Shown here piece after piece: positions 1-9,113 of a DNA stretch of 64,000 nucleotides. The notes beneath the pieces are model-generated. The model had not been told where the DNA came from. It ran no database searches and saw nothing but the letters and a program-made list of their open reading frames with translations. Location of the stretch: the NCBI RefSeq assembly GCF_042680125.1, contig NZ_JBHTNY010000036.1. One strand, given 5' to 3'. Positions within the stretch are counted from its first letter, which is position 1, and every line of letters starts with the position of its first letter. The position numbers were made by a program, and so were the translations under genes. The stretch is from Robinsoniella peoriensis. Lineage in GTDB: Bacteria > Bacillota > Clostridia > Lachnospirales > Lachnospiraceae.

Positions 1-51
1 TGCGGCCAGCTGACGGAGCCCATGCCAGTTTCCCACACCCATCTTTCCGTA

Positions 52-89
52 CACTACCTACATCTACAAAGCGTCTTAATCAGCTAAAC
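52..89 (+). repeat. Dispersed short repeat, copy A
   Basis: This stretch contains CTACAAAGCGTC followed by TTAATCAGC and AAAC. The same series of motifs recurs at 17556-17592 (inverted) and 48549-48588. This copy lacks two bases after GCGTC and is the most diverged of the three. The rest of positions 1-203 shows no gene, terminator or RNA that I can support. Confidence 0.55.
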
Positions 90-203
90 CCAAATATACA
101 TTCCATACCATGTATATTTATGGCTCATATGGTAATCATAGGTATTGCAGGACAGGCCAATGTGTGCCTGATGTAAAATGTACGGAAAGGCAGATGGAAT
201 ATT

Positions 204-635
204 ATGAATGCAAATGCAGAGTTATTAAATTTTATTTATCAGAATTCGGGAATGGGCGTAGATACGCTAAATCAGCTGCTTGATATTGTGGAAAGTGATG
301 CGTTTCGCAAGCAGATCGAGAGCCAGTTAAAAGGATACCGGGAATTCAATGAAAAGTCGAAAGCAATGCTGAATGAGAACGGATACAATGAAAAAGATAT
401 CAGTGCTTTTCAGAAAATGACATCCAATGTTATGATTAATGTCAAAACAATGACAGATAAATCAAACAGCCATATAGCGGAAATGATGCTGACAGGAAGT
501 AACATGGGCATTATAGATGCAATTAAGAGCATCAAAAAATATGAGCATGATGCAGAAAAAGATATTGTTTCACTGATGAAAAAACTTTTGGATTTTGAAG
601 AAAAAAATGTAGAGAAGTTAAAAGAGTTTTTATAA
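204..635 (+). CDS. Small helical protein of unknown function
   Basis: I do not recognise a characterised family. The 143-residue product has no signal peptide or membrane segment and is mostly charged and amphipathic, consistent with an all-helical, ferritin-like or DUF2383-like bundle (inference from composition). The C-terminal third, rich in Lys and Glu, looks like a long helix or coiled coil. The ATG is preceded only by a weak purine-rich site. A strong hairpin terminator follows 27 bases after the stop, so the gene is transcribed alone. Its position says nothing about function; the next genes form a separate unit with their own promoter. Confidence 0.7.
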   Translation: MNANAELLNFIYQNSGMGVDTLNQLLDIVESDAFRKQIESQLKGYREFNEKSKAMLNENGYNEKDISAFQKMTSNVMINVKTMTDKSNSHIAEMMLTGSNMGIIDAIKSIKKYEHDAEKDIVSLMKKLLDFEEKNVEKLKEFL

Positions 636-661
636 TTAAAAATAGAAATGATAAATCGATA

Positions 662-710
662 AGCCGGAAATTTGTACATTGAGTAAACATTTACAAATTT
701 CCGGCTTTTC
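662..710 (+). terminator. Rho-independent terminator after the small helical protein
   Basis: Perfect 15-bp inverted repeat (AGCCGGAAATTTGTA at 662-676 and its complement at 692-706) followed by a T-rich stretch. It ends the transcript of the gene at 204-635. Confidence 0.85.
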
Positions 711-813
711 CTTTGTCTATTCATAGGAGGCCATTTTCTGTCCGGAGTGAAAGGCTGCGCTACGCGAATAAAGATAGAAAATACAGAAAATTAAAGGAAA
801 ACCAAGCTTTGTT

Positions 814-842
814 TTGACAATAAAATACCCCTATGCTATCAT
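814..842 (+). promoter_or_regulatory. Sigma-A-type promoter of the first YesM/YesN pair
   Basis: TTGACA at 814-819 and TATCAT at 837-842, with 17 bases between them. It lies about 100 bases upstream of the kinase start. The 636-942 gap otherwise holds the terminator of the preceding gene and a leader of no clear structure. Confidence 0.65.
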
Positions 843-942
843 AAATTTTATAGACATCCTGCATCTATCCGTGGGTCTGTCAGCACATAAGCGGTCAGAC
901 ACGTTCCGGTGCAGGAAATGGTTACTATTGAGGGTGGGGTAA

Positions 943-2754
943 GTGAAGATTAAGGATAAGACAGCGGGAAAAAACAGCTTTTTTAACAAGATATTTCTGG
1001 TGTATGCGTTGATTACCATCATATCCAGTTTTGTCTTGTTTCTGATATTAACAGAAAATCTGATAACGATTAAGAAGGATCAGGCGTTGGAGATGAGTGG
1101 ACAGGTCATCGAATCGGTTGATTCTTTTTTGCAGTCTAAAATTGTAGATGAAAAATCTATATATCAAAAATTATACAGAGATGATGAGAAGTGGGGTCAT
1201 CTGATTGAAGAGATTATCAATGAAGAACGGCAGGACTATTATACGGAGCACTTACAGGAAGTGCAGAAAAATATCACACAGACGGTATATGCCGTAGATA
1301 ACCAATTTAACGGCACTTTTTTGTATGGAAAAAATACCGGGAAGATATTGCAGTTTGGGTCATTTCAAAACTCGGGGGAATATCAATTTTTTGTGAATAC
1401 GGTCCATGATTTTGCATATCTGGAAGAGTCAAAGACAAAACTGGTATCCGCCCGGAATGAATATACGGGTAATAATTCTTTTTCTATTTTTATTTTTGAC
1501 CCGATCCGTGATCCTGCAAATTTTGCAACTAAAATCGGGACGATGGCTATGTGTTTTAATGCCAAGAATATTCGCAATTGTTACCGGAGATTTGATAAAT
1601 ATATCAAGGGAAGTGTTTGGGTGATGGATGAAAATGGAGGTCTGATATATGATTCGTCGTCAGAATATCAATTAGAAGGAGCATTTCCCCAAATGGATCT
1701 GCTGATTGAAAGGGACAGCACTTTATCCGGTAAGGATATGATCTATAATTCTGTTTATAACAGTGAAGGCGGCTATTATGTAATCAATCCCATTCCTATG
1801 GCGGCGATTATGGATGATGTCAGGGTCTTGCAGTACAATATATTCAAAGTTATGATTCTGGTGCTTTTATGCGCCGCACTTTTGAATTTTATCAGTACAA
1901 AGTTTTTTGCCAACCGGGTGAGGGCCATTAAGGAAACCATGGATCAGGTGAAACAGGGGAAGCTTACTAACTTTAAGAAACAGCGCAGATACCGTGATGA
2001 AGTGGGATATATACACTCGGAACTGATTGAGATGTGCTCCGTTTTGGATGCCCACATTAAGAAAGAGTATGTCTATCAGCTTCGTCAGAAGGAGATGGAA
2101 CTCTATGCTCTGCAGGCGCAGATTGATCCGCATTTCTTATATAATTCACTGGAGGCAATTCGGATGAACCTGTATATGAAGGGCGAAGAAGAAGCAGGAA
2201 AAATGATTTGGATTCTCTCTGATATGTTCCGGAATATTATGAAAAAAGATGTGGTGGTAACAAACAGGGATGAAATGAATTATGTGAAATCTTACCTGGA
2301 GCTATATCGGTTCCGTCTGGGGGACCGCATGGAGTATGAGATAGAAGTCCATGAGGAGGTTTATCGCTATGCTACCATTAAGCATATTTTACAGCCTATA
2401 TTAGAAAATGCACTGGTACATGGAATACAGGATGTAGGCACGGAGGAACATCCCTCCAGAATAAAAATACTGGCAGAGAAACAAGGGGAAGATATTGTAT
2501 TTACCATTTCTGACAGCGGAAGTGGAATTGAAACTGAGAGGCTGCAGGAAATCCGGGAGAACCTGGAAAAGGATGAGCTGTTTCAGAAATCCATCGGAAT
2601 CTATAACGTAAATAACAGGCTGCGGATTGTATACGGAGACGATTATATGCTGCAGATTTTCAGCAAGGAAATGGAAGGTACAGAAGTAATATTAAAAATA
2701 AAAGCAATGAAGAAAAAGGAGTTGGAGAGTTATGTACGGGATATTAATTGTTGA
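943..2754 (+). CDS. YesM-type sensor histidine kinase
   Basis: Membrane kinase expected to sense an extracellular sugar or oligosaccharide and phosphorylate the response regulator encoded next. The 603 residues show a first membrane helix near residues 14-38, an extracellular sensor region to about 295, a second helix near 297-320, a HAMP-like linker, then the YesM-family His box QIDPHFLYNSLE with His397, an N-box (LQPILENALVHG) and a glycine-rich ATP lid (DSGSGI). A GTG start is used, preceded by GAGGGTGGGG. The 3' end overlaps the regulator gene by 23 bases, so the two are translationally coupled. The next sugar-uptake operon starts at 5238, and by family precedent is the likely target. Confidence 0.9.
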   Translation: MKIKDKTAGKNSFFNKIFLVYALITIISSFVLFLILTENLITIKKDQALEMSGQVIESVDSFLQSKIVDEKSIYQKLYRDDEKWGHLIEEIINEERQDYYTEHLQEVQKNITQTVYAVDNQFNGTFLYGKNTGKILQFGSFQNSGEYQFFVNTVHDFAYLEESKTKLVSARNEYTGNNSFSIFIFDPIRDPANFATKIGTMAMCFNAKNIRNCYRRFDKYIKGSVWVMDENGGLIYDSSSEYQLEGAFPQMDLLIERDSTLSGKDMIYNSVYNSEGGYYVINPIPMAAIMDDVRVLQYNIFKVMILVLLCAALLNFISTKFFANRVRAIKETMDQVKQGKLTNFKKQRRYRDEVGYIHSELIEMCSVLDAHIKKEYVYQLRQKEMELYALQAQIDPHFLYNSLEAIRMNLYMKGEEEAGKMIWILSDMFRNIMKKDVVVTNRDEMNYVKSYLELYRFRLGDRMEYEIEVHEEVYRYATIKHILQPILENALVHGIQDVGTEEHPSRIKILAEKQGEDIVFTISDSGSGIETERLQEIRENLEKDELFQKSIGIYNVNNRLRIVYGDDYMLQIFSKEMEGTEVILKIKAMKKKELESYVRDINC

Positions 2755-3967
2755 TGATGAGCCAATGATCTGCGAGGGACTGAAAGCATTTGCTGACAGA
2801 TGGGACTATTCTTTTGAAACGGTGCTGACTGCACGCAATGGGGAAGAAGCCCTCGTGCTCATAGCGAAAGAGTCACCCCAGATTCTCATTACCGATATCC
2901 GGATGCCGAAAATGGATGGTGTGGAGCTGCTGCAAAGAATCCGGGAGTTAAAAATGGACATCCATGTTATCGTACTAAGCGGATATGATGATTTTGAGTA
3001 TGTGCGGGCAATGGCGGTTCTGGGAATTGAAAATTATCTTTTAAAACCTGTCAGTCATGAAGAACTGGGACAGACATTAAAAATTGTGATCAAGCATCTG
3101 GATCAGGAACGCAACCTGAAAATGAAAGCCCAGCTGGACATTAATCTCATCCGTGAAAATATAATCAACCGCTGGATGTATGGATCAATTGGAGAAAATG
3201 AACTTCAGGAAAGAGCGGATTTTTTGGAACTGGATTTAGAAGCAGCGTCTTATCAGCCCTGTATTCTGCGTCTTCTTGGAAAAGATATGAAACGGGAGAT
3301 CGAGCTTAAAAATCAAATACACCGTATTTGTATTTCTATTTTGTCTGAAAGATGTGTCTGTTATTATTCGCGTAATTACGATGGGGATACCATAGTGGTC
3401 TTCTGCCGGAATGAGGAAGAAAAAGACCAGTTACCTATCATACAGGCAATTAACCAATGTGTGGAAATGGTATTAAATGAACTGCAGGTTAAATTGTATG
3501 TATTGCTGGGAAGTCCGGCTGAAGATTACTGGAAGGTGGCAGACAGCTTTGCAAAAGCAGTGGCTGGAGGCATTTATCTGGATAAAATACCGAATGGGTC
3601 AGCTGGGGATGACCCGGAAGAAAGCAGCAACTCTTCACCGTTTTCCCTGCGATTGGCAAATTATGTGCTGGAGCATTATGAGGAAGATCTGTCCCTGAAA
3701 TCCCTGGCTCAGCATTTCCGGGGCAATGCAGCCTATATCGGCCAGATCTTCAAAAGAGATATCGGCAGATCTTTTTCCGATTACTTAAAAGAAATCCGGA
3801 TTGAAAAAGCAAAAGAGCTTTTGAAAAAGGGAAATTGCAGTGCGAAAGAAATATCCGCCAAAGTTGGTTTTCAGAATACTACATACTTTTGTGCTGTATT
3901 TAAAAAAGAGACAGGGGTTAGTCCCGCAGAGTATAAGAAAATATTTGGAGAAAATGCCCGTTTGTAA
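2732..3967 (+). CDS. YesN-type response regulator with AraC DNA-binding domain
   Basis: Cytoplasmic partner of the kinase upstream. The receiver domain occupies about residues 1-125, with the acidic pocket DDE at 8-10 and phosphoacceptor Asp55 in ITDIRMPKMDG. A variable middle region follows, and the last ~100 residues carry two AraC-type helix-turn-helix motifs (SLKSLAQHF and CSAKEISAKVGFQNTTYFCAVFKK, with the typical GVSPAEYKK end). At 411 residues it is slightly short for YesN proteins, through a reduced middle domain. It probably activates the importer and glycosidase operon at 5238-14054 (inference from neighbourhood and family). No operator was identified. Confidence 0.9.
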   Translation: MYGILIVDDEPMICEGLKAFADRWDYSFETVLTARNGEEALVLIAKESPQILITDIRMPKMDGVELLQRIRELKMDIHVIVLSGYDDFEYVRAMAVLGIENYLLKPVSHEELGQTLKIVIKHLDQERNLKMKAQLDINLIRENIINRWMYGSIGENELQERADFLELDLEAASYQPCILRLLGKDMKREIELKNQIHRICISILSERCVCYYSRNYDGDTIVVFCRNEEEKDQLPIIQAINQCVEMVLNELQVKLYVLLGSPAEDYWKVADSFAKAVAGGIYLDKIPNGSAGDDPEESSNSSPFSLRLANYVLEHYEEDLSLKSLAQHFRGNAAYIGQIFKRDIGRSFSDYLKEIRIEKAKELLKKGNCSAKEISAKVGFQNTTYFCAVFKKETGVSPAEYKKIFGENARL

Positions 3968-4081
3968 GGACTGGTACATCATTGCGTAATTAACAGTGAA
4001 TTTAACAATGAATTTAACAATCCTCTGGCTTTATCCATTCAGATAAGAAACCGGAAAATAAATATACAGGAGGGATGCAGC

Positions 4082-4438
4082 GTGAAAATACGAGGTGAGT
4101 ATACATGTCCGTTAGAAATGACACATGATATCATAAAAGGAAAATGGAAGCCCATTATTTTGTGGCAGCTTAGCAAAGGTGGATTTTCACTATCCAATCT
4201 AAAAAAATCCATTCAGGGGGTCAGTCAAAAAATGCTCGTACAGCATCTGAATGAGCTTTTAGAATATGGGCTGATAGACAAAACAATAAATGACGGTTAC
4301 CCGCTAAAATCAAACTACTTTCTTACAGAGCGGGGGAAAAAGATTTTTGAAGCAGTATCAATTATGCAAAGCGTGGGAATAGAAATGATGATAGAAGATC
4401 ATCGGGAGGATTTTCTGAAAGCACAAGGATTGTTATAG
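4082..4438 (+). CDS. HxlR-family winged-helix regulator
   Basis: A 118-residue single-domain DNA-binding protein. The family signature is clear: CPLEMTHDIIKGKWKPIILWQL near the N terminus, KMLVQHLNELLEYGLI as recognition helix and wing, and YFLTERGKK near the end. HxlR proteins usually respond to electrophiles or redox stress through a conserved Cys, and a Cys precedes the first helix here (YTCPLE). The start is GTG after AGGAGGGATGCAG. An 18-bp inverted repeat just after the gene overlaps the upstream edge of the promoter of the next gene, which it therefore probably controls. Confidence 0.88.
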   Translation: MKIRGEYTCPLEMTHDIIKGKWKPIILWQLSKGGFSLSNLKKSIQGVSQKMLVQHLNELLEYGLIDKTINDGYPLKSNYFLTERGKKIFEAVSIMQSVGIEMMIEDHREDFLKAQGLL

Positions 4439-4485
4439 TTACAAAAAAGTAACTGATTTACGATTCTCCATGTCTCACTTATAAT
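4437..4485 (+). promoter_or_regulatory. Promoter with HxlR-type operator
   Basis: Inverted repeat AGTTACAAAAAAGTAACT at 4437-4454, immediately followed by TTTACG (4457-4462), 17 bases, and TATAAT (4480-4485). Short GTTAC-type palindromes are typical HxlR-family targets. Position and sequence suggest that the regulator encoded just upstream acts on the gene at 4512. Confidence 0.65.
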
Positions 4486-4511
4486 AAGGGTAAAAATAAG
4501 GAGGTGCTAAA

Positions 4512-4931
4512 GTGAAAGATCAGGTAAAAACAATTGGAAATTTAATTGATAAGCAAAGCGTTTCATTTATAAGTTCTGTGGATGAATCTGGCTGTCCCAA
4601 TACGAAAGCCATGTTACCGCCACGAAAAAGAGAGGGAATCAAAGTGTTCTATTTTACAACGAATACTTCATCCATGAGGGTGGGGCAGTATAAGAACAAT
4701 CCTCAGGCATGCATATATTTTTGCGATAAAAGATTCTTTAGGGGCATTATGCTGACTGGCACAATGGAGGTTCTGGAAGACCGTGAACACAAAGAGCTGA
4801 TATGGCAGGAAGGTGATACCATGTATTACTCAAAAGGTGTGACTGACCCGGATTACTGTGTATTGCGTTTTACTGCCAGACAGGGCAGATATTATAGTAA
4901 TTTCAGCTCAGAAACATTTGAAATTGAATAA
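4512..4931 (+). CDS. Pyridoxamine 5'-phosphate oxidase-like flavin-binding protein
   Basis: A 139-residue split-barrel protein of the general-stress/PNPOx-like class. Recognisable features are the N-terminal strand pair (VSFISSVDESGCPNTKAM), the FYFTTNTSSMRVGQYKNNPQACIYF segment that lines the flavin site, and GIMLTGTMEVLEDREHKELIW. Such proteins bind FMN, FAD or F420 and often protect against redox or electrophile stress, but true pyridoxine-phosphate oxidase activity cannot be inferred. GTG start with GGAGGTG upstream. It has its own HxlR-overlapped promoter, and a hairpin terminator follows. Confidence 0.82.
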   Translation: MKDQVKTIGNLIDKQSVSFISSVDESGCPNTKAMLPPRKREGIKVFYFTTNTSSMRVGQYKNNPQACIYFCDKRFFRGIMLTGTMEVLEDREHKELIWQEGDTMYYSKGVTDPDYCVLRFTARQGRYYSNFSSETFEIE

Positions 4932-4940
4932 TTTTTGTAT

Positions 4941-4983
4941 AAAAGTCTCTGTATCGCCTAACGGCAGGACAAAGACTTTTTTG
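4941..4983 (+). terminator. Terminator after the PNPOx-like gene
   Basis: AAAAGTCT at 4941-4948 pairs with AGACTTTT at 4973-4980 and is followed by Ts. The stem continues past one mismatch. Confidence 0.65.
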
Positions 4984-5237
4984 TTTATAATATGCCGGGT
5001 ATGAGCGCAAAAACACTATAAAATATATACGATATTCCTAACAATAATTTTTGTAACAATATATAATTATTTAAATTGTATAAAAAAATAATATGTTCTA
5101 TGATATTTATAGTAAATAAATGCATGGCACTGCAAGGTTAGACAAAACGCATGTCTTGATGCATATTCTGGATTTTGGCCAATCAGAAGGAGTGTATTTA
5201 CCGGGAAAATAAAAGATAAAAAGGTGGAGGTAAGTGA
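4984..5237. other. AT-rich leader region of the glycan operon
   Basis: The region is very AT-rich between 5020 and 5130 and probably contains the promoter and YesN binding sites of the operon. I could not pick one convincing -35/-10 pair. A strong ribosome-binding site (GGTGGAGG) lies just before the start at 5238. Confidence 0.4.
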
Positions 5238-7079
5238 ATGAAAAGAAGAATGAAATCAGTCGTAAGTATTTTGTTGGCAGCAGCTATGGTTTCAACTATG
5301 GCAGGATGTGGAGGCGAACAGGAGTCTGGAGCAGATGCCGGAAAAAAAGTGGATACAGGTGGGAATGCAGATTCCTCGGAAAATGGGAACGATGATGTGG
5401 TGACTTTGAAGATGTTCATACGGAATCAGTCCAAATACACAGGATTGCAAGAGGATCCCGTGGCAAAATATATCGAAGATAAATTGGGAATAAGAATTGA
5501 GCTGACCGTAGACTCAAGTCTTGGAAATACAACGGCACAAACAAGTACCTTTAATGAACTTCTGGCGACGAAGCTGGCAAGTAACGATCTGGATGATATT
5601 ATGGATTTTGGTTCACCTGCGGGAAATCCGGAGATTCTAAATAATCTAAACAGGGCAGTGGAAGCCGGGATGATTATTCCATTAGATGATCTGGCAGCTA
5701 ATACAGAGCATATCGGAAAAGATCCAAGGCTTACCATTCGAAATGAATACCGCAGAGACCATATGTATCAGGACGGACATTTTTACAGCCTGGGCGGCTG
5801 GGGCGGAATGGGACTGGATCAATTGCCCGGAAGTGCCAACTGGGTGCGCTGGGATTTATACAAAGAGATGGGATATCCGGATATTAAGACAGATGAAGAG
5901 TTTCTGGATATGTTAAAAGAAATGCAGGATAACAATCCACAGACACCGGCAGGTGAAAAGATCTATGCTCTGGGCGGGGGTTTTGCGGATCCGCAGGGGA
6001 TGGGCGATGGATTTGTCAACCGGGATTATCCTCTCTCCAAAGGTTACGAACCTATCGAAGGAAATTATGCAGTATATTTGAACCATGGGACGAAACAGGT
6101 AGAGGCACCATTATTAGATCCTGACAGTTTTTTCTGGAAAGGTGTAGACTTCTACTATAAAGCTAATCAGATGGGATTGATTGATCCCGGTGCGGTGACC
6201 ATGAGCAGTTCCGAGTACAAAGAAAAAACGGACAAGGGCGGTTATCTTGCTGCTTTAAACGGCTGGCAGGTCATGAATAAAGAAGCACTTTTAGATGGTT
6301 TGGGTATGAAAGATTCCGGATATATGCCGATTAAGATGCTGGATGATGTGCAGTCTATGTCGATTTACTGGGAATCAGTTGTGGGTGGAAATGAATTTGC
6401 GATTACCAGTAAGTGCAAATATCCGGAGAAAGCAATGGAATTTCTGGACTGGTGCTTCTCGGAAGAAGGATCCCGCATGATTACGCAGGGAGCAGAAGGC
6501 ATGGCATATGAAGTAAAGGACGGTATTCCCACGGTTACCGATCAATACGTAGCAGATAATCAGGGCGGCGTGGTAGATATGGCGGAAACATACGGAAAGT
6601 GGAAATATGCCGGAATTAATGCCTTCCAGCACATTGATGTAGATTCTAACGGCAATTATATCCAACCTGAACAGACGCCGAATCTGGATAATTATACAGC
6701 GGTAAAGAAAGATGCCCTGGCATTCTACGGAGCGGACAGTTTTACGGATTATTTTAAAAATTATAAAACCAGAAGCGGTGAAAAGCTTCCAAATGTGATC
6801 TGGTCTACCTACACCAGCGGTATCGGCTCCAAACCGGATGATATTAAACAAAAGTATGCCCAGATTAATGAATATATGTATAAAGCAGTATTTAAGCTTG
6901 TTTATGCAAAAGATGAAAATGAATTTCAGACTTTAAAGCAGGAAACCATGGATAAGGTTGCAGGAATGGGTGTAGATGATGTAGTGAAATGGTATACAGA
7001 CCGTTTTGAACAGCTGCACAAAGATCTGGATCCCATGATCGACAAAGCTATGACTGCGTATAAAATAGATTTAAAATAA
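5238..7079 (+). CDS. Extracellular sugar-binding lipoprotein (LplA-type)
   Basis: Receptor of an ABC importer, anchored outside the membrane. It has a lipoprotein signal peptide with lipobox MAGC (Cys24), an acidic low-complexity linker to about residue 55, then a long solute-binding domain. At 613 residues it is larger than ordinary CUT1 receptors (~430) and matches the LplA/YtcQ class that works with LplB and LplC. The next two genes encode exactly those permeases. The ligand is unknown; the glycosidases at the end of the operon suggest mannose- and fucose-type oligosaccharides (inference). Its regulator is probably the YesM/YesN pair at 943-3967. Confidence 0.9.
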   Translation: MKRRMKSVVSILLAAAMVSTMAGCGGEQESGADAGKKVDTGGNADSSENGNDDVVTLKMFIRNQSKYTGLQEDPVAKYIEDKLGIRIELTVDSSLGNTTAQTSTFNELLATKLASNDLDDIMDFGSPAGNPEILNNLNRAVEAGMIIPLDDLAANTEHIGKDPRLTIRNEYRRDHMYQDGHFYSLGGWGGMGLDQLPGSANWVRWDLYKEMGYPDIKTDEEFLDMLKEMQDNNPQTPAGEKIYALGGGFADPQGMGDGFVNRDYPLSKGYEPIEGNYAVYLNHGTKQVEAPLLDPDSFFWKGVDFYYKANQMGLIDPGAVTMSSSEYKEKTDKGGYLAALNGWQVMNKEALLDGLGMKDSGYMPIKMLDDVQSMSIYWESVVGGNEFAITSKCKYPEKAMEFLDWCFSEEGSRMITQGAEGMAYEVKDGIPTVTDQYVADNQGGVVDMAETYGKWKYAGINAFQHIDVDSNGNYIQPEQTPNLDNYTAVKKDALAFYGADSFTDYFKNYKTRSGEKLPNVIWSTYTSGIGSKPDDIKQKYAQINEYMYKAVFKLVYAKDENEFQTLKQETMDKVAGMGVDDVVKWYTDRFEQLHKDLDPMIDKAMTAYKIDLK

Positions 7080-7101
7080 TAAGGCGAAAGGAGGTAGTTG
7101 T

Positions 7102-8034
7102 TTGAAAAATTTAATATGTAATGTCAGCGGCAGAAATGGCGCTACAAAGCGGAAGCTCTTGCTGATCAGCCTGCCCTTTATTATGTTTATATCGGCATTT
7201 TGCTATGCCCCTCTGGCAGGCTGGATTATTTCTTTTTTTAAATACTATCCGGGAATTCCCCTGAATAAGCTGGAATTTGTAGGTCTGCAAAATTTCAGGA
7301 TGTTTTTCAGCAATGGAGAACAGGTATTAAACGTAGTAAGGAATACATTTGTACTCAGCGGGCTGATTATTATTACATTGCCGGTCCCGGCATGTTTTGC
7401 AATTCTATTAAATGAACTTTCCACCAGGCGGTTAAAAAAGGTGGTGCAGACATTTTCCACCATACCATATTTTATTTCATATGTATTGTTGTATCTGGCT
7501 TTTGTGACGATTCTTTCTCCTTCAGATGGAATGCTAAATACACTGCTGTATGAAAAACTGCATCTTATTGACCAGCCGTTAAATGTACTTACCAATCCCA
7601 AAACGGCATGGACAGTGCAGACCTGTACTTATTTATTTAAAAATATGGGTTACAGTGCCATTTTATATCTATCGGCAATAGCCAGTATCGATACCCAGCT
7701 GTATGAAGCAGCTGAAGTAGATGGTGCAGGCAGATTCCAGCGGATGCTTCACATTACGGTTCCCGGGCTGGTCTCTACTTTCGTTGTATTATTGGTTCTG
7801 GGACTTGGAAATGTGCTCTCGGGAGCAGGATTTGAACAGTATTATGTCTTCGGAAATGCCATGGTATTGGATAAGCTGGAAGTAATTGATACCTATACTT
7901 ATAAAAGGGGAATTGTACAGGGAAATTATTCCTTTGGTACTGCAATGAGTATGATGAAATCGCTGTTAAGTGTTGGGTTATTGCTGTTTTCTAACTCTAT
8001 CGTGAAGCGTATTCGGGGCAGTTCTATCTTTTAA
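7102..8034 (+). CDS. ABC sugar permease, LplB-type
   Basis: First membrane subunit of the importer. About six membrane helices are visible, starting with LLLISLPFIMFISAFCYAPL, and the cytoplasmic EAA loop reads YEAAEVDGAGRFQRMLHITVP, where the shared ATPase docks. At 310 residues it is normal for the family. The start is TTG, 22 bases after the receptor gene, preceded by AAAGGAGG. No ATPase gene occurs in the operon, as usual for importers that share an MsmX-type ATPase. A 121-base gap containing a palindrome and a structured repeat separates it from the second permease. Confidence 0.9.
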   Translation: MKNLICNVSGRNGATKRKLLLISLPFIMFISAFCYAPLAGWIISFFKYYPGIPLNKLEFVGLQNFRMFFSNGEQVLNVVRNTFVLSGLIIITLPVPACFAILLNELSTRRLKKVVQTFSTIPYFISYVLLYLAFVTILSPSDGMLNTLLYEKLHLIDQPLNVLTNPKTAWTVQTCTYLFKNMGYSAILYLSAIASIDTQLYEAAEVDGAGRFQRMLHITVPGLVSTFVVLLVLGLGNVLSGAGFEQYYVFGNAMVLDKLEVIDTYTYKRGIVQGNYSFGTAMSMMKSLLSVGLLLFSNSIVKRIRGSSIF

Positions 8035-8053
8035 GATCACACTGCTTATTTAG

Positions 8054-8081
8054 GAATATCGTAAACCGGTTTGCGATATTC
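8054..8081 (+). promoter_or_regulatory. 28-bp intercistronic palindrome
   Basis: GAATATCG at 8054-8061 pairs with CGATATTC at 8074-8081, and AAACC with GGTTT between them; the only imperfection is a T/G pair. As RNA it would be a near-perfect hairpin between the two permease genes, without a T-tract, so more a processing or stability element, or an operator, than a terminator. Confidence 0.5.
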
Positions 8082-8091
8082 ATGGGTTAAA

Positions 8092-8203
8092 AGTTGAAAG
8101 AAAATTGCTAAGTAGAAAGGAAGCCACACTGTGATTCTTTCAACTTGATTTATTTGTGGCAGTATTGCAGCAAGGCCTGCAATATGCAATGGGTGCAATA
8201 ATG
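8092..8203 (+). repeat. Structured ~110-bp repeat, copy 1
   Basis: Aligns without gaps over 112 bases with copy 2 (9114-9225) and, inverted, with copy 3 (14109-14214). Helix A: AGTTGAAAGAA at 8092-8102 with its complement at 8135-8145. The helix A loop carries GCCAC (8123-8127), complementary to GTGGC (8156-8160) downstream, which would form a pseudoknot. A terminal hairpin is built from TTGCAG and CTGCAA. The copy ends at the ATG (8201) of the second permease. Confidence 0.75.
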
Positions 8204-9073
8204 AAAAAAAAGATGACTGTATTCGATGTTATCAATATTATATTTATGCTTCTTGTGCTGATAGTCTGCATCTATCCCTTTTACTGCCTGTTAATCAGTT
8301 CATTCAGCGATCCCAAGCAGGCAGAAGGGTGGTTTTTCATATTTCCCACCAATGTATCGCTGAACAGTTACCGGGAAATCTTTGGCAATAACAGGATACT
8401 GCAGCCAATTGTGATTTCCCTGTCAAGAGCAGTAATTGGAACCGTGATCACGCTGGTGTGCTGCAGCATGTTTGCCTATCTGGTAACCCAGAAAGAGCTG
8501 CCATACCGCAAAGGAATCTATAAATTTGTTGTAGTTACCATGTATCTGAATGCAGGAATGATCCCCTGGGTAATCACCATGGTAACTTATGGATTGAAAA
8601 ATAATTTCTTTGTGTATGTAATACCTACTGCCATGTCAGCGTTTTACATTATACTAATCAAAACATATATTGAAGGAATTCCGGCAGAACTGGAAGAGTC
8701 TGCAAGAATGGATGGGGCAGGTTTTTTTACCACCTTCTTTAAAATAATACTTCCAGTATCAACCCCGATTCTCGGCGCGGTAGCAATGTTCAGTGCGGTT
8801 GCCCAGTGGAATTCCTGGTATGATAACCTGATGCTGGTGCAGGATAACGGTTTAAAGACACTGCAGCTGATGCTGTATCAGGTAATTCAAAACATGAACG
8901 TAGTTATGAATGACCCAAAGACGGCAGGAACGGCAATGGTAATGAACCGCCCGTCTATTCTGTCGGTACGTTCCGCTATTGCAATGCTCACCATCATTCC
9001 TGTCCTGGCAGTATATCCGTTTATGCAAAGGTATTTTACAAAAGGAATTATGATGGGAGCAGTGAAAGGCTAA
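8201..9073 (+). CDS. ABC sugar permease, LplC-type
   Basis: Second membrane subunit of the importer, about 290 residues, with six predicted helices starting at VINIIFMLLVLIVCIYPFYCLL and an EAA loop EESARMDGAGFFTTFFKIILP. The frame is open upstream to a GTG at 8156, but that codon lies inside the structured repeat and the family N terminus (KKKMTVFDVINII) fits the ATG at 8201. There is no good Shine-Dalgarno sequence; the start codon is the 3' end of repeat copy 1, which is odd because most genes here have GGAGG sites. Translation may depend on the repeat structure (inference). Confidence 0.88.
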   Translation: MKKKMTVFDVINIIFMLLVLIVCIYPFYCLLISSFSDPKQAEGWFFIFPTNVSLNSYREIFGNNRILQPIVISLSRAVIGTVITLVCCSMFAYLVTQKELPYRKGIYKFVVVTMYLNAGMIPWVITMVTYGLKNNFFVYVIPTAMSAFYIILIKTYIEGIPAELEESARMDGAGFFTTFFKIILPVSTPILGAVAMFSAVAQWNSWYDNLMLVQDNGLKTLQLMLYQVIQNMNVVMNDPKTAGTAMVMNRPSILSVRSAIAMLTIIPVLAVYPFMQRYFTKGIMMGAVKG

Positions 9074-9113
9074 TACAGCATCGCAGGCGGATCCCGCTAT
9101 AAAGGGGGTTTAA

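Noticed and set aside
6375..6851. 158-codon minus-strand open frame inside the receptor gene
   Set aside because: It is entirely antisense to a clear LplA-type coding region and shows no plausible protein features.
8156..8200. Upstream GTG start of the LplC-type permease
   Set aside because: The GTG is the 3' strand of the GCCAC/GTGGC pairing in the structured repeat, and the added residues do not fit the family N terminus.
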